From Zhengitettix transpicula (taxonomy: Eukaryota > Arthropoda > Insecta > Orthoptera > Tetrigidae): 64,000 nucleotides of DNA. A model generated the notes under the pieces. It made no database searches, had not been told where the DNA came from, and saw only the letters and a program-made list of their open reading frames with translations. The stretch's first letter is position 1, and each line of letters begins with the position of its first letter. Location: the NCBI GenBank assembly GCA_037074705.1, contig CM073590.1, forward strand, positions 177,645,246-177,709,245, given 5' to 3'. A program made the translations under genes and the position numbers. This document shows, piece by piece, positions 1 through 13,400 of this stretch.

Positions 1-2732
1 AAAACATAATACCGCACTACCAAATTATTACGTTTATTTGACTAATTTTGTTGTTATTAGATGATGTTGACCTATTTTACTATTTTAATTAATTAAACAT
101 TCATTTGTTAAACTAAAGCTACATTTTGAGTTCAGGTACACTGTATTATATTCCCACTGCTTTTACTAAATCTATACAGGATTATAGTTTAAAAAGTTAT
201 AGCACTATTAATATTAAGTAGAGTCCCGTTAGTTAAAATTAAATAGGTTTTTTAAGTATTCCTACATATTCTAATTTTAAATTATATCACACTCAATACT
301 TAATTTAAAACTATTTTCACTCATTTTATGGCTAACTTTTGTATAGGACTTTCGGAATATTATTCAAATTATTATTAACTATAAAGCATGTAGGAATTGC
401 ATCTTACTTAATAACCAGCCTGTGAAATGAAACACCAAGGTACGATTTCTGCAATTTATGAACTGTTATAATTTGAAGATTTCACGTGGAGCTCCCCCTG
501 ATTGGTTATTAAGCTGAGTGGATAATGTGTTGAGGTTGATCGGAGTAATCCACGTGAAATCTTACGCTTGTGTCGTTTTGACTGGCGGCGCCTGTTGCAA
601 CACAACCCTGGATCAACTGGGCTGCCACCTGTGATTAATGAATGTGGCCACCACTGCAAATTTACCGTGGATGGCGGATTTGTTTCACTTGGGTGGAACG
701 CACGCCGCATTATTCGTAGTCGCCCATTTGCAGCACCACCGGCTATTTGCCTGACCCACATAATTGTTTGTTTATCCTGCATTAGAGGGTGGAGTTAGCG
801 TATTTGCGATATCTATGCTGTATGGGAGAAGTGTGGCTTCCTCGGCTATAGATCAACTCAGTGAATTGGTTGCTTCGTTATGTTAATGGTAACACAGCAC
901 TTTCCTTAAGAACGAGAGAGTGGGAAAGCTAATTAGAATCATCCTAAAGCACTTGTTTATTTACATCGACGTACATACAAGTAGACTATAGTTGTACTAA
1001 TATTCCATCACCTGAGAGCTAACACAGAATTTCAGGAGAATTTCAAGTATTAAACGAAACATTAGACGATATACAATATCTTTCGATATTTATGTAATAT
1101 ATTTTATTTCGTTCCGTACTTAAGTGAAAACATCTTAAGCTGGAAAATTTATTGTGGCATTTAACGGTATTAAAGCATTTAAAAACCTAAAAATGTTAGT
1201 TCTCTACAAATAGTTTCAATCATCTTACCTAATTTTCCTCCGAGATGTTCCTTTTATACTCAGACAATTATATTCAAGAACAATCGTAACCATGATTTAG
1301 AGATTCTATTTCTATTGTATACGTTTTGGCTCAGAATTAAGGCTCAATTCTGCCTGCAATATTATACGATTTTCCATTTCCAATGTTCACGAACTCCTCT
1401 TAATCATACTATAAGAAACTTTTCTCCTTTCCGTCAATAATATGGACGTAATCTTGATCTAATGTGGTAGGTAGCACCCAATTACCGTCTAAGTCAAACG
1501 AGGAGGACACTAGCCTGGCTTAAGAGCGTGGGAACAGATCACAGGAATTTCTGGAAGCAACATTTTTTTTTGCAAGGCCTGATGGACCGAGAACCTAAAA
1601 GAGATATGAGAAAGAGCTACATGTTCCTCCATGCAATGCAATATTGAACGTCCACAGTTTTTGTGGTGGTAGGAGGATTAGAATACGTGATTAAAAAAAA
1701 AATTGACAATAGCTGGGCATTGGAAATAAGTAGTGTGAGAACAGCTATAGAGAGATTGTACAGTGAAATAGAGAGTTTAAGTGATATTTCCCATTTTATG
1801 ACGGAGATGTTAGTTGCAGATAAGTGGGTAATCGTCAGGAACTGAGACAAATTAAAAACAGTCAGAATGTCGAGGAGTCGAGACTAATGAGCTGGTTTCT
1901 TCACTACACGTCTTCAGAACAACTTGCGCGAGTCCCGTGGCATCAAGACAACTTCAGCGGAGCCGTAAGTTCCGCCTACGCAAAAACTGAATATGCTTTC
2001 CACAAAAGAAATCAACCAGGGGTAAATTACAAAATTTATATGTATGTATTCTGGGAAACAGTAAATTCTGGAAACAAAACCACGAGAATCATATAGGTAG
2101 ACTTTGCTTCATTGTCCTACATCCCCTAACTTTATAATTTTCATGTTTGGACGTGTTTCAGCAATTTAATTATGAAGAAATCTTAAGGGTGGATGGAGGA
2201 ACTTCGCATCGTATCTGGAGTCGACAGCAATTACTTAGTTGGTACAGCGTCCGCACGGTAAGCGGAAGGTCCCTAGTTAGATTCCTGGTTCGGACATTTT
2301 TCCATCCTGATTCTTTAATTCAATTAAATATTATGTTTAAAATTTCCAAAAAATTAAATTTTTAGTTATTTTACCAAACTTTTGTTCAATGTATCTTATA
2401 ACCTCATTAAACGACAAGAAAAGGTTGTAAAGGAATTGATAATGTGGTAAACTATAATTATTACTTATCATGCCAACTATAATTTGGTTTATTTAGTTAA
2501 TTGTTAAATTATTAAATAAAATTCTAGTAATATTGATCTTCACTTGTTACGGCAGGACTTCAGTTGAGTGATCACCATTAAATCAGAAAAAACAGCATAA
2601 TTATTCTCGTAGCGGTGAATGCACATATTTATAGTTTATATGAGGGTAATAATTCTATGATATTGAAACAATTAATATTATTCCTTTTTACAATAATTAT
2701 ATTCATAGAACTTTAGGTTGTGAGATACTCAC
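1..2732. other. Non-coding flank downstream of RRM exon
   Basis: On the minus strand this is the intron after the RNP1-bearing exon. I looked for the next exon of the hnRNP C/RALY gene, which should begin in phase 1 with the end of the RRM, and did not find it, so it probably lies beyond the window edge. About 560-800 is distinctly GC-richer than its surroundings but gives no convincing protein on either strand. A 15-bp perfect inverted repeat flanks 491-548. The rest is AT-rich sequence without a recognisable repeat. Confidence 0.5.
476..563. repeat. Short inverted-repeat element, 15-bp perfect arms
   Basis: Positions 476-490 and 549-563 are exact reverse complements (arm AAGATTTCACGTGGA) around a 58-bp centre. 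Each arm contains the E-box-like CACGTG. It could be a very short MITE or a regulatory palindrome at the edge of the GC-rich patch that follows. No target-site duplication is evident. Confidence 0.4.
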
Positions 2733-2840
2733 CGAGCACTTGTCCAAGCACGGTCCTAGCGTCCTCCCCCAGACAGGCGCTGCGGGCGTCGAAGGGATTC
2801 GTGAACTGCACGAACGCGTAGCCCTTGTGCATAGAGATAC
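2733..2840 (-). CDS. hnRNP C/RALY-like RNA-binding protein, RRM exon with RNP1
   Basis: This 108-nt minus-strand exon encodes the second half of an RNA-recognition motif. It is bounded by a polypyrimidine-type acceptor (TTTGTTTCAG before 2840) and a consensus donor (GTGAGT starting at 2732). Its first two bases complete a glycine codon begun in the exon at 17276-17441, and it ends one base into the next codon, so both junctions are phase 1. The protein reads GISMHKGYAFVQF, with RNP1 as KGYAFVQF, and ends GEDARTVLGQVL. The same order, an HKG[FY]AFVQ[YF] block followed by a GED block and a GQVLD-like strand, characterises the single RRM of hnRNP C and RALY. These nuclear proteins bind U-rich pre-mRNA. 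No frameshift or stop is present. The following exon (beta-4 end, linker, coiled coil) was not found in the remaining 2.7 kb. Confidence 0.9.
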
Positions 2841-4832
2841 CTGAAACAAACACGTACATGCAGATTTACTAAGCAGTAGCTGGTGGTCAACTCATCAAAC
2901 TACGCCAAGGTTCCCATATCTCCATTGCGGTCATCATTGAGGTTCTGCGAGTGGCGGGGCCAATTTCACGCTTCACGAATCTGTGTGTGCCTTTGGTCCA
3001 TGAAGTAATCAACTTGAGCGAGGAAACAAACAAAGCGCAACTACGAATGTAGCAGACCATTGTGCTGCGGACACCGCTTTCCATTACGCAGCTCCGCGGA
3101 TTATCGTGCCCACTGTGAAGGATCCCATACCTCGATGCACACTGTGGTTAACGCAATCACAAAAAAGGCACAACCGACAACAAACAATCCATCGCCAGTT
3201 AACCGTTTTGAATGTTGTATGTTTACCAATTACGGGTATTTGGCAGCTGACCTTCGGCGCATTCCAATATCTGAAATCAAGTCCCAGACTGGCGTGGAGC
3301 ACTGGAGCATGAAATGTGGCCACATTTCCCATAAATGCGTGGTACGGCAGATATGACGATACTATGAAAACCGTGTGAAGCACAAATGTCTGCATGACCA
3401 TTGATTTTACGTCATTTGTGTTGAGAAATTGGCTAGAAGCAAAATATATTTATTCAAATCTGGCGTGATGAATTTCATAACTTTGTATGGGAAACGACGG
3501 AAAAAAGAATTAGAGATACTTAACTATCTTCCTCTTACAGTAGGCCGAATTAGAGGCTATCCAATCCAAAGCAGGAAGACTTCAGATTTACTCAACTGAA
3601 GATTTCTGGGTTTCACATCTCGATGGTTATAAATTGTAGGTGAGGCATTTTAAGTTAAGTAATACGTTACCCTATGATTATGCGTGAGTTATATAGGTTG
3701 TACATCAGATTATTAACGTATGACTGTATATCAGTGCAACATTCTAGGAGTAAAAATTCATTAATTTCAGATCAGACGTCAAGACCATTGTCGGTTGGTC
3801 ATCTATGCGGGATATTCGAGGAAGACAAACAGTGAAGTGTATTACAGATTTCTTTTTCAGTGGTGTACTGGTAGTTCTGGATAGAGTACAATTCTTCCTG
3901 TTAATCCGTGGTGTCATGTAGTAAAATGTGTCCAACACAGTTAATCCGAAACACGACCCGTGGTCCACTCATTTCCTCTTTATTCTCAGATCATGTTTCC
4001 CCGGGAGTTGACCTGAAATCTGTCTGGTGACTGACTAAGGGGATTCTCGTCTCTTCTCGGCTCTCTTACAGATTACCTCGCCCATGTAGTAATTTATCAT
4101 CATTCTAGCACGAACAATACATCACTAGTTTCTTGCGTAGCCGTCTCAAGGCTCGGACGTAACAAATGACTGTACTTGTCATATTGTTGCCGACATTCAT
4201 GTTACACGGATCTTTCAACAGAAAAGATTCACAATCCTCCACGAACAGTTTGTTTCAGCACATCTGAATTAGATCACGGCTCACCATCAGTTTATTTGAC
4301 CTGGGTATACCAGTCGCGGAAAAACAAGGGAACAGAAAATCACGTCAGACCCTAGACAAGATTAGTGAACTGTATTAATTCGTATTTCTGTGTGAACGTT
4401 GCTTGAATTGAGTGATTTTAGGATATATTTACGTTTCATGCATCAGAGAATTCGAAACCGGTGTCATATGAATTCCTGTTTGAGTATTGCTTTTCACAGG
4501 AAAACGGTCGAACAAATTTCAATTAAACTTATTTTTTTGTTATATAAAGCATACAATTATTCTGAGCTCGTCTATCATAACGAAACAACATGGATTTTCC
4601 AAAATCTTGATTTTACTTTTCACAATAAAAGCTCATTTTAATTCAACTTTATTTATTTGTTATATAGATGAGTAACAAAGTTTTCAGTATTATCACACTG
4701 CTACCAGTCATATTTAGACTATATTACGAATGTTGCAAAACCTTCCTTCAATTTCTGTGGAAGAATGCTATCAGTAGTTGTCATCGTCTCCTTACACATC
4801 ACATGTCTTATTTGTTACGAGTTATCACCTAG

Positions 4833-4894
<62 letters not shown>
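4833..4894. repeat. (TA)n microsatellite
   Basis: About 62 bases of almost pure TA dinucleotide with a single interruption. It lies inside the long intron and can form a cruciform or hairpin. Confidence 0.95.
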
Positions 4895-4897
<3 letters not shown>

Positions 4898-5835
4898 ATA
4901 TTTACTAATGAAGGACAGTTAAATAAACACTATGCATTCATTTAAAAATTAATAAAATTTTAAAGGAAAGGATGCTTTAATAATAATTAAGATTTTTAAA
5001 TAAACAAACAAATTGATATATTAATGCACAAATAGTTAAATTTACAATTGTTATCCAATGAATTTTACAACAGTTATCACGTAATAAACTTTCAATTTAT
5101 ATTATTTATTAGTGTTTTACAATCAAAATTTACTCTCTCTCAGGGTCTTTACAGGGCCTTTAAATAAAGAAAATATTTGTTAACAATCAAATTTTCTATG
5201 AAGCTATCAATGTATTATTTACAATGCAAACATAAAATGTTAACGTTAAACCGAAATCTGACGATAATTACCATTACCTAATGGTTTACAAATATTAATT
5301 TAGTGAAATTGTAACTTACAGTTTATGACAATCAGGGAAATTTGGCTCGTTCAATACACTTGGCCATTTATCTAACACTGACTCTACTTATAACGGTTTG
5401 TTTGACAAAAGTTGATTCTCCGTTCGTTAAGGAAATGTAGTTCGATCGTTCTAAGACTATTAAACTGATGCAATTATTTGGTCTCCAAACATAGAACCAA
5501 TGGTCTAATCTGAGAATAATATAGATTAGACTTCAGCATACAAAATGTTTAACGATGAATATCTGGCTATTTCTATCGCAGACTGCAACTTATAATAAAA
5601 CTGTTCTAGAACCGGTATCTGGACTATTTCTGAAAATATTACTTTTTATCCGTCCACAGCAATCTTTCTATAACAACTGTCTCTGCTATATTTCGACGAA
5701 GACTGGTTACACCTTGCGTCCAGCGAACCAACAGCCTACAATACCTTAAACCTGCGGTATTATTGTCCATTCTTGTGTGTTTTCTGCAGTCCAAATTTTC
5801 TAATTATTAATTAATAATTGCCTTTTAATTACCAC

Positions 5836-5836
5836 A

Positions 5837-5883
<47 letters not shown>

Positions 5884-5884
5884 A
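5836..5884. repeat. Compound (AT)n(GT)n microsatellite
   Basis: An AT run passes directly into a GT run, ending at GTGAGCC. It lies in the long intron. Confidence 0.95.
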
Positions 5885-8206
5885 GCCTAAATGTTTGTAT
5901 GGACACACACTCCCCGAGACTGTTTATGAATGAACGATGAGGTACGAGTATATTCCAATGCTCTACTCACGATGAATTACGCGTTTAGGATAATAAATAT
6001 TCCAGCATACTCATTAGCACACAATCAAATGCATTATGTGCTTGAAACTCCATTTCAGCACTCCAAGCCTTCACCAGCTTATATCTCTAGTTCCAGGTGT
6101 CTTACTGGCCAGTTTGTATTCTTATTGATATTTAAAATATTTAATATATAATTTTAATTTTAAATAATTTATTTATAAAATAACTCAAATTAAAATGACA
6201 TAAAGTGACACGAAATTTAAACTCGCTTAACTCTGAAGAGCAGAAAGAATTTTCTTATGTAGCGTCAAATGGCTACTCTCAAAGAACGCTGGAGGGAAAA
6301 TTAAAAGAAAATAAAATATAAAATGCAACTATCGCGCTTAGACGAGAATGGTGTTCAGTAACTTGGAAATGTTGGCAACGATGATTACTGGTGGCTCTCC
6401 TGTTGATTGGTGTAGACACTTTTTATTGGAACCCTCCGGAACGTCTTCGAAAACGATGCTGGATGATTGTAGAAACGAAATATGAAGTTGTCTGGTTGAC
6501 GGGGCTGATCGACGAAGTCGTTCATCTGAGGTGGCTTTACTTGACCTAGCAACTCCTTTTGTTACTAAATATGGTTAGTGAAAATTTGGAATGTAAATGC
6601 GAGGAGACACCTTCATCCAAGCACTTGCTCTTTCAGACTCTTCTCCCGGACTGATGAGGTTCTTTGTCCTTCCTTTTCAATCATCTGGAAGCTCCATTCG
6701 AAATACAATAGGAGACCTGACCGTAACTAACTGACCACACTCGAATATTCGTCTTGCCTATGCGCTTCGACAAAATTTAGATGAAAAATTATTTTTGCTT
6801 GCCAGAAAATGAAATAATCTAACGTTAAAATATAACGGAGGAATTGAATCACCATACAGGTTTGATGTGAAAGTAAGCATAACAGATGTTCTTGCCTCAT
6901 GCTGAATTTCGTAGGCCTATATTTAAGTATATATATTACATACAAATATTATATAAATAAATTATATTAATTAACATTGAAAATTTAATGTCAAAGGTTG
7001 TTATTAAGGTACTACATTACACTGCGGAATTCTTGAGTTCAGTTATCTGTCTTCAGAATTTAATACACATTTTAGCAATGTGCTATTTTACGACGTCGCA
7101 AGGCTGTTTCCTCGAATTCAATGGCTGTCTGCCGCTAGGGAAGGCAGGAACAAAATTTAAATAAATTCTTCTCATGTACAAATTAGCGAAGCTCTAGTTT
7201 CAATACTTACTTTAAATCGTATTCATTTTCTACTTATCTTATTACACTCACTAAAAACTTACTAATTATATTCAAACATTTGCTTGTCCTCACTGATTCT
7301 TCATTCCCTCATTCCTGCTGTCACTGCTTGCCGGACTGCTTCCTTTTTTTCCTTTAAAAACCCTCCCATGTGTCGTTCAGAGTTCCGTCTGACGTCTCGA
7401 AGGTTCTCGCAAATAAATTCCTACATACCATTTAGATCGTTAAAACCATTCCTCGTGTCAATTTTCTTGTCCAAAGTTCAAAGAGCATCTGCTTTTTACG
7501 AATCAAGAATATTGCGAATCAAGAATATTGCGAAGAAATGACATATTTTACAAAATAATCCTATAACTCTGTACAGAAAGTTGGTTTCAATCTCACCAAT
7601 TATTTTCCTATAACACTCAGTTTCCAATCATATTCAATGAAAATTTAGGAAGAGACCCTGGGCCATATGATTTTTCCTATAGTTTAGTTGTCAATTTTTT
7701 TTTGCAATAATCTTTGAGAATATACATTGTCTTTATGACACTTATATTAGCTTGTAACTTTTGCCGATACGATTCCGCTTTACTGAGGAAATATTTTCAT
7801 TTAAATGCTTCATCGAAAATAGCCTCACGTGTTTATGAGTAGCGGAGTGTATAATTGTACCAAATCTTCTCTTCTTTTTATTTTGCCTATGTGCACAACA
7901 GAGGCGTGAATGTTTTATAGCCTCTATATATGAAGTACCTGGAAATCCGCAAACGGATGCGGATGGTGGCTCTAACTCATCCGGTTCGGAGATCGCGCTG
8001 AAATTATTGCACTTTCCTCTTGCATTAATATTATACGATGGGTGGCAACGCATCACATTGATAATGGAAGCAAATGTCGATTTCTGTAGACTGAAATAAT
8101 TCAGGGACGTTATTTTTAACTATAACCAGCTCCGATGTTCTTTTTTATGAAGATATAACAGAGTCTTATAACGTCTCATAATACATTCAAATAGACTCTA
8201 TTATAA

Positions 8207-8437
8207 CTTAGAAACACTAGAAATCGCTCTGAACTCCGCATTGAAGAGCATCGCCTAAGCCTCCTTGAATCAAGCATTCGTTACTCCGGGATAAATCAAT
8301 ACAACAGTCTTCCGGACGAAATAAAAATTTTAAATAGTCCTATACAAAATTTATTTATTACGAGTTGTAAATCCTTGTTATTTAATGAAGCATATTACTC
8401 GCTGCAAAAATTAGTAGGCAGATTTCATCCTCTTTAA
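8207..8437 (+). pseudogene. LINE (non-LTR retrotransposon) ORF2 C-terminal relic
   Basis: A plus-strand frame of about 75 codons, bounded upstream by a stop at 8204 and ending in TAA at 8435-8437, has the layout of the extreme C-terminus of insect LINE reverse transcriptase polyproteins. It starts with an R-rich block (RNTRNRSELRIEEHR), followed by the YSGINQYNSLPDEIK block matching the usual 'G..LYN.LP..IK' motif. A short helix and an EAYYSL motif matching the usual 'FYSLEEF' ending come last. The catalytic reverse transcriptase domain upstream is absent, so this is a 5'-truncated dead copy, as is usual for LINEs. The recognition rests on motif memory without an alignment, and the clade is not assigned. 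Confidence 0.7.
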
Positions 8438-8773
8438 TAAAATAGTTTTGCTGGTATCGTATCAAGTTATGCTATTACTTTACGATTATAATATGTAGAA
8501 TTTAACTGCCGACTTATTTTCTTTTTCATGTTCGAAGTAAGATTTGCTGCTGGAAACTCCGCCGAATGAAAATGGAAGATTAATATACTTATTGTTTGTC
8601 TAATTACTGTTATATTAGTATCTTTAACGTTGTTTTAAATTATATATTTTTTTTTGTTTGCTTTTTAAACTTTGTAATTGTAATATTTTATTCTTTACCT
8701 GTAATCTAATGTTACGACGTATCCTATTTCCTCGGCCAAAGACTAAGGAATGAATAATAAATCTAAATCTAAG
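8438..8773 (+). mobile_element. LINE 3' UTR and tail
   Basis: A T-rich stretch follows the LINE relic and ends GACTAAGGAATGAATAATAA followed by two copies of ATCTAA. The sequence at 14490-14525 ends in a closely similar way (GACTAATACAGTAAATAAAA, then AATCTAAATCT). The shared end supports a common 3' UTR of one LINE family. Confidence 0.55.
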
Positions 8774-9164
8774 TATTTCAGATCTTAACCCATTTAATAC
8801 TTTTGAATTCCTGTATAATACAGTAAAAATTTTATGATGTTAAATTAAGATAAATTAATTAATAGGTGTAATGCGCCGTGAAACAAATCTGGCAGTGTAA
8901 CAATCTTTATAATGAATTAAAAAATAAAAGGTTTAATTTTAGACAAAAATTAAACTGACAAAGTATTATAAATCATAGTTGACACATAAATTCGTAGCCA
9001 CAGGCCAAAATACGTGAAGACTGAACGTGCACCTCTGATCTCTCGTGAGTTGCTGACGTAATCGGTGTAGATACAGATTCAGAGTTGCTTCCCGGTTTTC
9101 AAAGGGCGTTAAGCTTCCTGTCCGTCTCTGATACTATCTTCACTCTTTCCTTCCTCCTCCTCCG

Positions 9165-9166
<2 letters not shown>

Positions 9167-9202
<36 letters not shown>

Positions 9203-9214
9203 TACACACACACA
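9167..9214. repeat. (CT)n(CA)n microsatellite
   Basis: A CT run of about 30 bases is followed by CA repeats. It lies in the intron of the RRM gene. Confidence 0.95.
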
Positions 9215-10983
9215 GTAGACCCCGTTATTGTAACACCTTTGTTATTCTCTTCTCTTGATGCATCGTTATTTAGGGGATCCAATCATTTAAGGTTTTCGAA
9301 CCTTTGCTGGACGCTAAAATCAAAACATTATGCATTCTGGCGCCTAGAGTCCTTTGAGCGCCTGCAATGGTTCCTAAAATCAGTTGGTCACTGTTAAAGC
9401 ATCGCTTTCTCCAAACCGTCGAGAAACCTTACAGACCCACAAGTCGCATTAGTCATTTCATGACTCCCAATAGTCTCGCGTTTCATATCCATCCCAATTA
9501 CACAGTAATACTTAAATATAATATTATGAAAAACAATTAAATTAAAGAAATAATCAAGTAATGAGGTCTCATTATTTACTGATTCCAATATTGCAGAATA
9601 ATGTTAATTTTTCCAGTTCTTAACTGAACCGTAGTAAGGATCATTTTGACTTTTGGTATGTTTTATGTAATTTAGTGGCGAAACACAGGAATTCGGCTAG
9701 TTTTTTTTAGTAATTAGATTACGCCTAGCCATGTTTAATGTGACGCTATGTCATCATTTTCAGATTGATCCGGACTGAGACTTTCATCAGACCTCTGATT
9801 ACTGATACCTTACTTAAACACTTTGCAGCTCCATTAGAATTTTCATATTAAGATTAATTAACATTTGCCGCTGACAGTATCCTACGTTATACTTGATTCT
9901 GCACTTTCGATGAATCATCAGACACAATGAAGTGGTAAAGGTCTTATTTTATTTCCAACAGGAGTAAGAAATGAATAGTTATTTTTATGACAAAATCAAA
10001 CAACTTTATAATTGTCAGCGCCCTGTATGTATGAAAGCACACCAATTTTGATCATTAATTTACTACAAACTAAAGAAAAATTAATGTACAAAACTCAGGT
10101 TGTGGGCATCTACACATTTGTTTTGATTTATTAAAATTAACTTTTAGTCCGGAGACTTTTCAGTTGTGATATTTTAAATAGTTTTACAAATACTTACTCT
10201 GGTATTTGTTTATATAAAACAGTGGGATTATTTTTCTCAAATGATCTGGTGGATTCAGGTTGACTATTGAGACCGTAACAGAGCTTTTTAGAAAAAGCAT
10301 AAATGTGTAATTGAAGATATTTATTTCAAAAAAAGATCGATCCTACGTGTTTGAAACAAATGTCCTTCTCTCTCAATCACTCTTCAATTGTCGTTTTGCC
10401 AAACAACTCAACCAGTAAAGAATGAAGCCGGGATTCGAAACAGTGACTCCACACACCGTCAACGCCCTGCTTAACTCACAACAGATCCACTCACCTCCTC
10501 CACGAACTCAATTTCCTTCCAAGCAGAAAATTTACGGAATTTGTGACTCAAAGTCCAGACGCTAATATTTTCATTCTTACAACAGAAAGAAAGAAGCGAC
10601 CATCTTCTCTAAATCCACATTTACTTTTATTTCGGATTAAAATTCAGCAGCTCAGCTGCACAGGTCTGTCCTCTACTAGACCCGCTGACTGACTAACGTA
10701 ATTCTGTACAACATTTTTAAGTCATCAGAGACGGACCTTGCAACCATGAAGTTCCGTCGAGGACCAACTTCATGAGTCCAATTTATCCGCGTGCTCCTGC
10801 TGCACTGAATAATGAACCAATAAAATATCTCTTTCTTCCGGGATATAAAAAATTGAGCCAATAAAATCGCCTAAGTGCCGCTTGCACGGCTGAGCTCTGT
10901 ATCAACCAATAATCCAAAAAATTTCAACCGACTTTTTAATTAACGCCAAACAACAGTTAATTTCTGTACAATTTTTATAATCT

Positions 10984-12251
10984 TCTATATAATAAAAAAG
11001 GATGTATGTATGTATGTATTTACGTTGTTCTTTATACAAATTTTATCGCGTGGACAGAATGCAACAAAAATTGGTATATATATTCTGCCAAAATCGAGAA
11101 CCGGTACTGTGGGGGTGAGAAACCCCTAGAATAAACGTGGAAATAATTATAATTGAAATAAGTTACGAATTACTGTTAAATTACTGCGCGAGACGATGAC
11201 GTCGTAAGTTTTCAAGACATTGACGCATCCTAAATATAGTTCTGTATTTCGTAATGAAATAAAGCAGAAATATTTTGATTCAATAAAAAGTAAAATTTTT
11301 TCCAGTATTACTCCATCGAATAGTAATAAAAAACAATACGAAACACTTTACCATCCTTGCGCAAAGTTAATTTGGAATAGTTAATTATCCCGCTATCTTT
11401 GATAAAGCCAATATGGCGCCTTATAATACATTCAAATGTGTGTCGGTCGAGATTTATAAAATTTCATAATATAACGTACTATTGTATCCTGTATAATATT
11501 TCAGAAGATAATAAGATTTGTCTAAGGTACGACTGCTGAATTATATGTTTGTAACTATAAAAGTATTGAAAATGACGTACAGAACTCCGAAAGTTTTTAT
11601 GGTCGTTATTCAATTAATGCACTATGAGTCAAAGATATGTACAGAAATAGGAACATTTAAATTGAATTAAAAGTACAATTAATTATACTTTACGCAACGT
11701 ATTTCTATAAATTTTTATAAATGTAAACAAATTATTGCGTGCAATTTGTGTCGTGAAACAAAAATTTGAGGTTAGGATAGCAATAGTTGTTTTCCATTTT
11801 TGGGAACGACGTTGTAGATGTTCAATTTCTGAGAAATGAAGCTGAGCAAAAATATTTTGATTGAATAATAATTATAATTAAATCTACCAATACCACATCG
11901 AGTGATAAATATAATTTATTATGAAAGGTTGGTTATACAATCCATGGCATTAATTTTCTTTTAAATAACTTGACTTTTGACGTGGAATATTTAACGGGAT
12001 CAGAGACCAATATGTTTCCCAATTATATCTTGCAATACGCACTGGAAGATACATAGAATTATGATAAAAACAATACTTAAATTTTCAAAATTGATATTTT
12101 TTTATTGAAGACAGCGTATTTCGTAATGTTTTGCATTAATTTTATACAATGCTACCAACTGCAGATTGCTAAAACCACCAGATAGTTTAATTTCAGATGG
12201 AAAAATTATATGTCTACAAATTTAATAATTGTTTTAAATAGTGTATGTATA
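10984..12251 (+). mobile_element. Helitron type 1, non-autonomous, 3'-truncated
   Basis: The element begins with TCTATATAATAAAAAAGGAT and a short (ATGT)n run, then a block ending in the AGAACCGGTACTGTGGGGGT motif. The same start recurs at 31761, 32362 and 48112. No Rep/helicase frame is present, so it is non-autonomous. The type-1 end (hairpin plus CTAG) is missing because sequence of a second, different element follows from about 12252. Confidence 0.75.
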
Positions 12252-12772
12252 TCTATCTATCTATATATATTATATAAAATTGTCTTATACGGGTATGTAT
12301 GTGTGTATACATGTGGGTATGCATATGGGTATGTTCCGCTTACAAATTTCAACCCCTGTGAGGGGAGCAAGATTAGCGGTTGGGATGGAGATACGTTAAA
12401 TATAAATAACGCTAAAACAACCGAGATTCGAATAAATTCAGAGACTATGAATGTCGCTGAGTCTAATTGTGAAAACCTGAGTAACGCGACGGGTATGGAA
12501 CATGTTGTGCGGGGGTAGAAATTTCCAGACAATGTAATTGGTTGATTTTTGCGTGCAATAAATACTTTTTGATTATCGCACATTTGTGGAGGTGGTCATC
12601 TTCTAACATGTAAAAATGACCAATATATTTGGTCAGTGACTTAAACACCTTCAGCATGGGAGGTGAGCACATTTAGGGATAGGGTTCGAGGAGCGTTACA
12701 TAAAAATAGCGCAAAAGCAACCGAAATTGGAGTGTATCGGGACATTTCGGGCAACGCCGGGCACCCAGCTAG
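12252..12772 (+). mobile_element. Helitron type 2, non-autonomous, complete 3' end
   Basis: This starts in a (TCTA)n run and carries a (GTAT)n-like stretch and a block beginning near TTCAACCCC. It ends GCAACGCCGGGCACCCAG then CTAG at 12769-12772 with T following. The GC-rich near-palindrome just before CTAG is the Helitron 3' hairpin. The internal sequence at about 12400-12480 is the reverse complement of the ~280-bp repeat units seen at 40.4-41.0 and 43.6-44.6 kb, which ties the three loci into one subfamily. Apparent open frames across it are chance. Confidence 0.7.
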
Positions 12773-12929
12773 TTCTAAATAAAACAAATAATCAATCACT
12801 CCAAAAAATACGCAGTGTGTTCTTTACAATATATTAATGATATTCATTACCTGATGTTTTTTTTTGGATTCGATTACAACTAATTTTCTGATGGATCTGA
12901 TGCGCGACGTATGATAATAAACTATAAAC

Positions 12930-13400
12930 AGAGTAGTGTGCGTTATAGAGAAAATGAGGCTCTATGAAATGCATGTAGTTGAGCATAAGGGTCCGTTTAT
13001 ATCGTTAATGTTGAAATGTTGGAGAGTACAAAGGTGTTTATGCGGCGGAAATGTTGCCATTAATTGGCTAATGAGTAGATTTTTGGCGAGGCAGGCGCAG
13101 CCAGATCCACGGTTGTATTTGCGTACTAGACAGATGGTTGCAAAGTAGAGAGGGTAATTGACCCAAAGGCTTTCTGTGCGCTGCAGCCGGGTGCTAATTA
13201 GTGATGGACGATGAGATGGAGACGTGCTTGGTATCCTGCCTACATTCCTAACGTTGTCGAAATTCAGTCGGAATGCGTCACATCTCGGGACTCGTCCTCA
13301 GTGCTTTTCGAGAACATCCATTGGCTGTGGTTTGACTGTGCCAAAACAAGTTTCGCAATATATCCAAATACATTGCTTTAATGAATACGCGTTTAAATTC
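12930..13400. other. GC-richer intronic patch, function unknown
   Basis: This stretch is more complex and GC-richer than the surrounding intron and holds several homeodomain-like TAATTG/CTAATTAG cores. Frames in it show no family I recognise. It may be conserved non-coding sequence, but that is only a guess without a comparison. Confidence 0.25.

Noticed and set aside
456..798. Overlapping 108- and 76-codon frames on opposite strands.
   Set aside because: They are mirror frames of a GC-rich patch with no domain, biased composition and no splice support.
1918..1964. A 47-nt plus-strand stretch between an AG (CTTCAG) and a perfect GTAAGT.
   Set aside because: The protein is short and unrecognised, no partner exons are visible, and the hnRNP C/RALY-like gene is on the other strand; chance is likely.
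2240..2300. tRNA-like head with A-box-like and B-box-like sequence.
   Set aside because: The B box is weak, no acceptor stem closes, and no SINE body or tail follows.
10425..10510. GGGATTCGAAAC region that could be a minus-strand tRNA or SINE head.
   Set aside because: The A box is poor and the body does not match the SINE family in this window.
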